Under the pieces are notes generated by a model. It did not search any database, was not told the origin of the DNA, and worked only from the letters and a program-made list of their open reading frames with translations. 58,657 nucleotides of DNA from a bacterium (lineage in GTDB: Bacteria > Myxococcota_A > UBA9160 > UBA6930). Of the stretch, positions 52,806 to 58,657 are shown in pieces. Each line of letters starts with the position of its first letter. The first letter of the stretch is position 1. The stretch is taken from assembly GCA_024228115.1 (NCBI GenBank), contig JAAETT010000151.1, positions 1-58,657 on the forward strand, in the 5' to 3' direction. Made by a program: the position numbers and the translations under genes.

Positions 52806-54347
52806 ATGCGTGAGAATCTCGGACTCTTCCTGGCAAAACGTGCGGCCCTCGGGCCCGATCTCGAGGCCCTGATCGAGATCGAGCGAGGCCGCAGGTTCCT
52901 GTACAGCGAGCTGAACGCCCGCGCCAATCGCATCGCCCACGCCCTTCTGGAAAAGGGCGTACGGCCTGGCGATCGGGTGGCGCTGCTGATGATGAATGGC
53001 GCCGAGTACATCGAGAGCTATTTCGGGATCGCGAAAATCGGTGCCGTCATGGTTCCGCTCAATTGGCGACTCGTCCCGGAGGAGCTCACCTTCATCCTCA
53101 GTGACTCGGGCTCCAAGGTCCTGCTCTTCGACGGCGAGTTCGACGAGCCGGTCGCGGAGCTGCTGGAGCGGGACACGCCGATCTCGAGCTGGATCCGTGT
53201 CGGTGCGGCCAGCGACACCCCGGACTTCGCCGATGACTACGACACGCTCACTGCGGCGGCAAGCGATGAAGAACCGGATATCGCTGCCGAGGGCGATGAC
53301 ATCCTCTTCATCATGTACACGTCCGGCACCACGGGGCAGCCGAAGGGCGTCGTCCACACCCACTCGAGCGTCACGTGGGCCTCGTTGACGATCAACATGA
53401 CGGCGGACAACCGCCACGGCGATCGCTACCTGCAGATGTTGCCGCTCTTCCACGTCGGCGCACTGGGGCCGCTCACCGCGGGCATCCACCGTGGCAGCGC
53501 CATCGTCTTGATGCGCGCCTTCGACCCCTCGCAGGTCTTCCCGGTGATCGAGCGCGAGCGGGTGACCACCGCGCTCGCCGTTCCGGCCATGCTTCGCTTG
53601 ATGCTCGCTGCCGACAATCACGAAGAACACGACCGCACGACCTTGCGCTGGATCATGTCCGGTGCCGCGCCCGTGCCCGTGCCGTTGATCGAAGCCTACG
53701 CGGCCATGGGAATCGAAATCCATCAGGTCTACGGGTTGACCGAGACTGGCGGCCCGGCCTGCCTGATCAGCCCGGAGGCCGCCATCTCGAAAGCCGGTTC
53801 GACCGGCCCGGCATTCCTCCACACCGATGTGCGCGTCGTCGATGAGCAGGGCCAGGACGTACCGCCCGGGAAGATCGGCGAAGTGATCGTTCGCGGCCGC
53901 CACATCATGAAGGAGTACTGGAACCGGCCCGACGCGACCGCCGAGACCCTTCGGGACGGCTGGCTCTATTCCGGCGATCTGGCATCGATGGACGAGGACG
54001 GATTCGTCTACATCCAGGATCGCAAGAAGGACATGATCATCTCCGGCGGTGAGAACATCTACCCGGCTGAGGTCGAGAACGCGCTCTCCGCTCATCCGGG
54101 CGTGGCCGACGTCGCTGTGATTGGCATGCCGTCTCCGAAATGGGGAGAATCCGTGGCCGCCATCGTGGTTCGCCGACCGGGTACCGAGGTCACAGAGGAT
54201 GACGTCATCCAGTTCTGTCAGACCAGACTGGCCCGCTTCAAGCAACCCAGAGTCGTGCACTTCATCGACGAGATCCCACGCAACCCGACCGGGAAGATCC
54301 TGAAGCGGCTCCTGCGCGAGCAATTTCCCGGACCGGCACCCCAGTAG
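52806..54347 (+). CDS. Acyl-CoA synthetase (AMP-forming, ANL family)
   Basis: A 513-aa ligase activating a carboxylate as acyl-AMP then acyl-CoA. P-loop-like IMYTSGTTGQPKGVVHTH, YGLTETGGP, GWLYSGDLASMDEDGFVYIQDRKKDMIISGGENIYPAEVE (in parts: A7-A8 motifs) and the A10 lysine in NPTGKILKRLLRE are present. Chain length specificity is unclear; proteins of this type range from medium- and long-chain fatty acids to aromatic acids. A short gap separates it from thrH. Confidence 0.92.
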   Translation: MRENLGLFLAKRAALGPDLEALIEIERGRRFLYSELNARANRIAHALLEKGVRPGDRVALLMMNGAEYIESYFGIAKIGAVMVPLNWRLVPEELTFILSDSGSKVLLFDGEFDEPVAELLERDTPISSWIRVGAASDTPDFADDYDTLTAAASDEEPDIAAEGDDILFIMYTSGTTGQPKGVVHTHSSVTWASLTINMTADNRHGDRYLQMLPLFHVGALGPLTAGIHRGSAIVLMRAFDPSQVFPVIERERVTTALAVPAMLRLMLAADNHEEHDRTTLRWIMSGAAPVPVPLIEAYAAMGIEIHQVYGLTETGGPACLISPEAAISKAGSTGPAFLHTDVRVVDEQGQDVPPGKIGEVIVRGRHIMKEYWNRPDATAETLRDGWLYSGDLASMDEDGFVYIQDRKKDMIISGGENIYPAEVENALSAHPGVADVAVIGMPSPKWGESVAAIVVRRPGTEVTEDDVIQFCQTRLARFKQPRVVHFIDEIPRNPTGKILKRLLREQFPGPAPQ

Positions 54348-54368
54348 GAAGAGGAACCGGACGAACCC

Positions 54369-54983
54369 ATGATCATCGCCTGCCTGGACCTGGAAGGGGT
54401 CCTCGTCCCTGAAATCTGGATTGGTGTGGCCGAGCGTACGGGTATCGAGGAACTGCGTCTCACGACCCGCGACATCCCGGACTATGACGAGCTGATGACC
54501 CGACGGCTCAGCATCCTGGAGAAGAACGATCTCGGAATCGCCGACATCCAGGAGGTGATCGCGGCCCTCACACCCATGGCCGGCGCCCGTGATTTCCTGG
54601 ACGAGCTACGTGCGCGCATGCAGGTCGTGATCCTCTCGGACACGTTCTACCAGTTCGCCAAACCCCTGATGCGGCAACTGGGATGGCCCACCCTCTTCTG
54701 TCACGATCTCGAAATCGATGGCGCCGGAAAGATCGCGGACTACCACCTGCGTCAACAGGACCCGAAGCGCAAGGCGGTGATGGCCTTCCGGTCGCTGAAT
54801 TTCAAGACGATCGCGGCGGGCGATTCGTACAACGACACCACGATGCTAGGCGAAGCCGACCGTGGGATCCTCTTTCGGCCCCCGGAGAACGTGATCCGCG
54901 AGTTCCCCCAATTCCCCGTCTGCCACGGCTACGACGAACTCGCGGCTGCCTTCGACGAGGCGGCGAAAGCGATCGAGACCTGA
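54369..54983 (+). CDS. thrH: Phosphoserine phosphatase / homoserine phosphotransferase ThrH
   Basis: A 204-aa HAD enzyme closely resembling Pseudomonas ThrH. It hydrolyses phosphoserine and can move the phosphate to homoserine. Catalytic DLEGVLVPEIW (first D is the nucleophile, with E where D is usual, as in ThrH), RDIPDYDELM, VILSDTFYQF, the Lys in DPKRKAV and GDSYNDTTML are all seen. Full length with a start 21 bases after the acyl-CoA synthetase stop, so probably one transcript. Confidence 0.93.
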   Translation: MIIACLDLEGVLVPEIWIGVAERTGIEELRLTTRDIPDYDELMTRRLSILEKNDLGIADIQEVIAALTPMAGARDFLDELRARMQVVILSDTFYQFAKPLMRQLGWPTLFCHDLEIDGAGKIADYHLRQQDPKRKAVMAFRSLNFKTIAAGDSYNDTTMLGEADRGILFRPPENVIREFPQFPVCHGYDELAAAFDEAAKAIET

Positions 54984-55020
54984 CGCCCCGCATCGGCGGA
55001 TCCGCCATGCATGGACCGAG

Positions 55021-55866
55021 CTAGCCGTTCGCACCTCTCGCATCCCCGGCGCTCCGCACCCGATCCGCCTTGAACATCCGGAGACCTGAGGGCTGATAGG
55101 TCAGCACCAGAGCCCGGCGTGCGCGGTCGGAGCGGTTGGGACGAGAACCGTGCACCGTGTGAGGGCTGAAAAAGACCAGCGAGCCCGCAGGAACGCGGAT
55201 CAGCACTTGATCCCCCTCATCGAAGTGGTCCGGATGGGTAAAGAGAGGCCCGAGGGTTCCATCGCCGGTACGTCCCGGAAGGCAGCCCTTCTTGTGGCTG
55301 CCGCGGACGACGCGAAAGCAGCCATTCTCCTCGTCCGCATCATCGAGGGTGATCATCACGTTGGGCAACTGGTCCAGGTGCTCGCAGAAATGCGCCCAAT
55401 AGGGCGAATCCTGATGCCAATCGAAACGCGAGCCCTCCTGCGGGCGCTTCAAGTTCATCTTGTCGGAAAAGAGGGCGACCTCTTCCGTTCCCACGAGTTC
55501 GCAGATCGGCTGAACGATACGAGCATCATCGACGAGTTCGTCGAAGACCGGATGCAGGCCATGAAAGGGCTCGATCACCCGGATCGTCCGGGACTCCGGT
55601 GCGTGCTCGAGCTGAACGGTCGCGCCTTCACCCAGGGCGGGCACCTCCACATACTCGTTGCCGTCGATCACGTAGTGGTCGAGGCTGGCGGAAACACACG
55701 CCTCGGCCTGCTTCACGACGGCTTCGGCAGCCGTCCGGAGAGCATCGATCTCACTCGAACCGAATAGCGACGGGCGACAGAAGAAGCCGTCCTCCTCCCA
55801 GGCTCGTCGCTCTGCAGGCGTGAGGCCGTAGGTCATCTGTTCGGAATTCGCGGTGTCGTTCGCCAT
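55021..55866 (-). CDS. Phytanoyl-CoA dioxygenase (PhyH) family oxygenase
   Basis: A 281-aa Fe(II)/2-oxoglutarate oxygenase fold. The facial triad is visible: FDWHQDSPYW gives H-x-D and TVHGSRPNRSD the distal His. The Arg ~10 residues later (RARRALVLTYQ) would bind 2-oxoglutarate. KMNLKRPQEGS and FRVVRGSHKKG are family-like. PhyH-family members hydroxylate branched acyl-CoAs or diverse natural products, so the substrate is open. It is convergent with thrH and divergent from the desaturase. Confidence 0.85.
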   Translation of the reverse strand: MANDTANSEQMTYGLTPAERRAWEEDGFFCRPSLFGSSEIDALRTAAEAVVKQAEACVSASLDHYVIDGNEYVEVPALGEGATVQLEHAPESRTIRVIEPFHGLHPVFDELVDDARIVQPICELVGTEEVALFSDKMNLKRPQEGSRFDWHQDSPYWAHFCEHLDQLPNVMITLDDADEENGCFRVVRGSHKKGCLPGRTGDGTLGPLFTHPDHFDEGDQVLIRVPAGSLVFFSPHTVHGSRPNRSDRARRALVLTYQPSGLRMFKADRVRSAGDARGANG

Positions 55867-56042
55867 GGCGGATGGGAGTGTGAGCGATGGCGGGAATCCC
55901 CGCCAGCACCTGGGCCCATCGCCCCATGGGTTGAGCCGCCCTCCAGAGCCGGAGCCACGGATTTACGCAAGTTTCACAGGCCCGGCTCATCGAGGGCCGA
56001 AACAACACTTATCCTCGCGGTCGCGCAATCCTGGAGGGAAGC

Positions 56043-56960
56043 ATGGCAAGCCGAGCAGCGTCATCGAAACAGCCGAAGCCCGAGCCCTCGCGAGCCTACC
56101 ACCAGAACTACGAAGAATCGGACGGCTGGCTGACCCGCACCGGCGCCGTCGCCCGGGTGATCTATTGGGGCATCCACGCAGCTTGCCTGCTCGTCCTCGT
56201 CGTAGGCGCACCACTTCCCGCCGTGTTGCTTTGCGTTGTCACGTATTTCGTGCGGGTGCTCGGGATCACCGGCGCCTATCACCGCTATTTCTCGCACAAG
56301 AGCTACAAGACAGGCCGCATCTTCCAATTCGTGATCGCCTGGATCGGCTGCTCTGCAACCCAGAAGGGCCCCCTCTGGTGGGCGGGAAACCATCGTCGAC
56401 ACCACCGCTTCTCGGATCAGGAGGGCGACCCTCATAGCCCGAAGCATGGCTGGTACCACTCCCACCAGGGCTGGATCTTCGACACGCGCTGGGAGGGAAC
56501 TCCCGAGGATGTGATCAAGGATTTCGCACGTTACCCGGAGCTGGTCTGGCTGAACCGGAATCACTGGGTTCCGCCGCTCACCCTGGGAATCCTCTGCGCG
56601 CTGATCGCGGGCCTGCCCGGCGTCGTATGGGGCTTCGCCGTATCGACCACCTTGCTCTGGCACGCGACCTACTCGGTCAACTCCCTGGCCCACCTCTGGG
56701 GAAAGCGTCGCTACGAAACCGGCGATACCAGCCGAAACAACCTGTGGATCGCGCTCTTCACCTGCGGCGAGGGGTGGCATAACAACCACCACTACTACCA
56801 GGCGGCAGCGCGCAATGGCTTCTTCTGGTGGGAAATCGACGTCACCTGGTACGTCCTGAAGGCGCTCTCCTGGGTCGGGCTCGTCTGGGACCTCCGGGAG
56901 CCGACCGAAGCCGTCAAACAAGGCCGTCCTGGCAAGACTCGCCTCGCCCGGGCCGCGTAG
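56043..56960 (+). CDS. Fatty-acid (acyl-CoA/acyl-lipid delta-9) desaturase
   Basis: A 305-aa membrane di-iron desaturase. The three histidine boxes are complete: HRYFSH, HRRHH and HNNHH. Four hydrophobic helices are visible in two pairs. WGIHAACLL, ITGAYHRYFSHKSYKT and GEGWHNNHHYYQ match the delta-9 class that makes palmitoleic or oleic acid. The start is set by TGGAGGGAAGC before ATG 56043. Likely controls membrane fluidity. Confidence 0.92.
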   Translation: MASRAASSKQPKPEPSRAYHQNYEESDGWLTRTGAVARVIYWGIHAACLLVLVVGAPLPAVLLCVVTYFVRVLGITGAYHRYFSHKSYKTGRIFQFVIAWIGCSATQKGPLWWAGNHRRHHRFSDQEGDPHSPKHGWYHSHQGWIFDTRWEGTPEDVIKDFARYPELVWLNRNHWVPPLTLGILCALIAGLPGVVWGFAVSTTLLWHATYSVNSLAHLWGKRRYETGDTSRNNLWIALFTCGEGWHNNHHYYQAAARNGFFWWEIDVTWYVLKALSWVGLVWDLREPTEAVKQGRPGKTRLARAA

Positions 56961-56970
56961 AGAAGACCGC

Positions 56971-57609
56971 CTAGCGAGCCGTCGCAGCGTTCCTGGGCAT
57001 CCGGCGCGAAACCCGAGGCAGGTAGAGTTCGACCCGACTCCCTCGCTTGCGCGGGATGACCTCCAGACGCCCTCCCCCAGCACGCAACACGACGTCGCCA
57101 ACCTGCAAAGCCAACTCACGCCCTCGCGGGGCCGGCCCGGGGCCAAACGGGGCCAGGGGTGGCCCCGAATCGCTGAGGATCAACACGAGATGGCGGGCCT
57201 GCTCTCGGGCTTCGAGCTTGATGCGGATCTCGGATCCGCCGTTGGCCAGGGCACCGGCTACAAGAAGAGTCAGCAGCTGGTGGACCGTATCGACATCGAT
57301 CCGCACATCCGAGAGCCGATTGCCCTTGAGTGCCTTCAACTGCTCGGGGCGAAAGAGCAGCTCTTCCACTCTCCGACGAAGAGCCGCCAACACCTCGGAG
57401 GAGGCGACACGACCGAGCAGGAGCTTCTGCATACGAAGCGGTCGGATCAGCGATACCCAGGCGCCGGCCTGGGCACCCAGCAGCTGCACCTCGTGGGCAA
57501 TCCGGCGCCGGTCTTGAACCGGCAGCGGATCGCCAAGAAAGTGGCCCGATAGCTGGACGCCGGCCAGCAGATTTCCGAGCTCATGGCAGACCGGCCTGAC
57601 CCAATCCAT
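56971..57609 (-). CDS. Histidine-kinase-like protein with degenerate ATP-binding domain
   Basis: A 212-aa cytoplasmic protein with no sensor or membrane segment. It begins WVRPVCHELGNLLAGVQLSG, close to an H-box (H-E-L-x-N), then helices of a DHp domain, then a Bergerat-like region where the N-box is weak (AGALANGGSEIRIKLE) and the G1 box reads LSDSGPPLAPFG, lacking the second Gly. It may be a kinase remnant, a phosphotransfer protein (HPt-like) or an inactive partner. It diverges from the PP2C-like gene. Confidence 0.6.
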   Translation of the reverse strand: MDWVRPVCHELGNLLAGVQLSGHFLGDPLPVQDRRRIAHEVQLLGAQAGAWVSLIRPLRMQKLLLGRVASSEVLAALRRRVEELLFRPEQLKALKGNRLSDVRIDVDTVHQLLTLLVAGALANGGSEIRIKLEAREQARHLVLILSDSGPPLAPFGPGPAPRGRELALQVGDVVLRAGGGRLEVIPRKRGSRVELYLPRVSRRMPRNAATAR

Positions 57610-57714
57610 GGAACGAACGACTCCCGCCTTCTTCCCACGAAGGGGCGACGAAACCTCTCAGCGATGCACCCGGGGCTCCTCCCCGCGGACGCCGGGTGAG
57701 TATACTCGGCGGCC

Positions 57715-58524
57715 ATGACGTCTGCTGTCCTGCGCGGTCGTGAGCATACCCGCATCGGTGTGGTGGACGTCGTCGCGGAAGGGCCCATCGCCATCGCGAA
57801 CTCCCGGGGCGGCGCCCCTAAAGGCTATCTGCACACGGATCCCAATGAGGATGTCGCCGGCTTCCTTCAGGGGCCAGGTGGCGCCTTCCTCGTCGTGGCC
57901 GACGGCCACTCGGGCTTCGAGGCCTCCGAAGTGGTCGTGGAGCACTTGCTGGCCTTTCCGGCACCCCAATGGACCGAAGCCGACGCGGATTTCCACACGG
58001 GCTGGAGCCGCCACGCCCTGGCCGCCCTTTGTGACGCGAACCTGGACATCCTGCGCGAACGCGCCGAAGGCCTCAATCTCGAGTCAGAAACCACCTTGGT
58101 GGCGACCCTGGTTCGCCCGGAGAGCCGCGACCTGCTCTATGCGTGTGTGGGCGACAGCCACTTGTTCGTCGCCACCCGTGGCGGGGTTCACGAACTCGGC
58201 GCCCGACCTGGGCGACCGACGCCCTTCCTGGGTTCACGCAAGGAGACTCCAGACACGCTTCACACCCGCTGCCAACTCGGCCGTCACGATTTGGCCGACG
58301 CCCTCGCAGTCGTGTGCGTCACGGATGGCCTGAGCGAGCAGGGAATCGGGGTCGAGGATCCGGCCTGGGCCATCGGGGAAGCCGTCACCGCGGCTGCCGA
58401 ACTGCCCGCCGAAATGCGCGCCATGGGCCTGGCCCGTGACATCTGCGAGCGCGCCTGTGACGCCCACCGACGCCAGCGCGCAGGGGACAACGTGGCCGCT
58501 GCGGTAGCCTGGGTCGGGCTCTAG
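57715..58524 (+). CDS. PP2C-like serine/threonine phosphatase
   Basis: A 269-aa protein of the PPM/PP2C fold. NEDVAGF and FLVVADGHSGFEAS (metal Asp residues), YACVGDSHLFVATRGG, VVCVTDGLSEQG and RAGDNVAAAVAWVGL (final D-N) follow the family order. TATACT lies at 57701-57706, so transcription could start within two bases of the ATG and give a leaderless message. No good ribosome-binding site is visible. The TAG stop forms the inner edge of the right repeat. Confidence 0.8.
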   Translation: MTSAVLRGREHTRIGVVDVVAEGPIAIANSRGGAPKGYLHTDPNEDVAGFLQGPGGAFLVVADGHSGFEASEVVVEHLLAFPAPQWTEADADFHTGWSRHALAALCDANLDILRERAEGLNLESETTLVATLVRPESRDLLYACVGDSHLFVATRGGVHELGARPGRPTPFLGSRKETPDTLHTRCQLGRHDLADALAVVCVTDGLSEQGIGVEDPAWAIGEAVTAAAELPAEMRAMGLARDICERACDAHRRQRAGDNVAAAVAWVGL

Positions 58525-58654
58525 CCCGAATAATTCATGAAGAAGTCGCGTTCCTGAATTGAAGAAGGCCCCAGTTGCGGTAGAAACGTGTTGCGACACG
58601 CGTTTCCCCTCAACAAGGGCCCCTTCATGAAGCCGGATACTACCGCACAGACTG
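58520..58654. repeat. 135-bp inverted repeat, right copy
   Basis: Reverse complement of 1-135 with six mismatches. It starts on the TCTAG that contains the stop of the PP2C-like gene, exactly as the left copy starts at the TCTAG stop of the AraC-type gene. Both copies therefore have the same orientation relative to the gene they follow. Both also share an outward-to-inward reading frame starting SQHVSTATGAFFNS, which runs on into unrelated host sequence and is not a gene here. Confidence 0.9.
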
Positions 58655-58657
58655 TCA

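Noticed and set aside
54995-55006. GGCGGATCCGCC palindrome between thrH and phyH as a terminator
   Set aside because: Only six base pairs with no loop and no T-run.
1-58657. The whole window as a 58-kb composite transposon bounded by inverted repeats
   Set aside because: It carries the essential dcw cluster, rnpB, ndk and uppP, has no transposase, and each repeat abuts a gene stop in the same relative orientation. Dispersed copies or assembly ends explain it better.
1-58657. CRISPR arrays, tRNA genes, rRNA genes or prophage
   Set aside because: No regularly spaced repeats, no cloverleaf or T-arm pattern and no structural phage gene were seen on reading both strands; a covariance-model scan would settle tRNAs.

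Overview
The window is one chromosomal stretch of a high-GC Gram-negative bacterium. It is most like an uncultured delta-proteobacterial-grade lineage (Myxococcota, Desulfobacterota or Binatota-like). The reasons are the complete Myxococcus-like dcw order (mraZ-rsmH-ftsL-ftsI-murE-murF-mraY-murD-ftsW-murG-murC-murB-ftsQ-ftsA-ftsZ), a MurE with the DNPR motif of meso-diaminopimelate ligases, a pseudo-receiver/DUF4388/TPR protein of a type common in Myxococcota, and many acyl-CoA enzymes. The assignment is inference; there is no rRNA gene here.

Layout. 1-135: a repeat that returns in inverted orientation at 58520-58654. 0.1-4.0 kb: AraC-type regulator facing a three-gene operon (SCP2-like protein and two tandem ferritin-like proteins, the first without any metal ligands). 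4.1-8.5 kb: large acyl-CoA dehydrogenase, cupin, alpha/beta hydrolase, a broken amidohydrolase and a GH43 glycosidase. 8.9-26.8 kb: the dcw cluster, with a sigma70-type promoter, a row of MraZ boxes, a structured mraZ-rsmH gap and an intrinsic terminator after ftsZ. Start and stop codons touch or overlap at nearly every junction from rsmH to ftsQ.

26.8-32.7 kb: crotonase, a tiny membrane peptide, a PhoD remnant, a PQQ dehydrogenase, a MaoC-like protein and a CoA-transferase. 32.7-37.6 kb (minus strand): small lipoprotein, ndk, quinone oxidoreductase, and an HxlR-type regulator in an operon with two acyl-CoA dehydrogenase subunits, only one of which has the catalytic glutamate. 37.7-38.2 kb: RNase P RNA followed by a 41-bp perfect hairpin.

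38.2-49.6 kb: N-acetylglutamate-synthase-like protein, SLC13 transporter, PAP phosphatase, DUF4388 protein and a tetR-hlyD-RND efflux operon with a palindromic operator. 49.7-58.5 kb: lipoprotein, sigma70-family factor, UppP, acyl-CoA synthetase, ThrH, PhyH oxygenase, fatty-acid desaturase, a degenerate histidine-kinase-like protein and a PP2C-like phosphatase.

Two themes run through the window. One is cell-wall synthesis and division (dcw plus uppP). The other is acyl-CoA and lipid metabolism (three ACADs, crotonase, MaoC, CoA-transferase, CoA-ligase, desaturase, SCP2 domains). Enzyme/pseudoenzyme pairing appears twice, in the ferritin-like pair and the ACAD pair. No tRNA, rRNA, CRISPR array, complete transposase or phage gene was seen.
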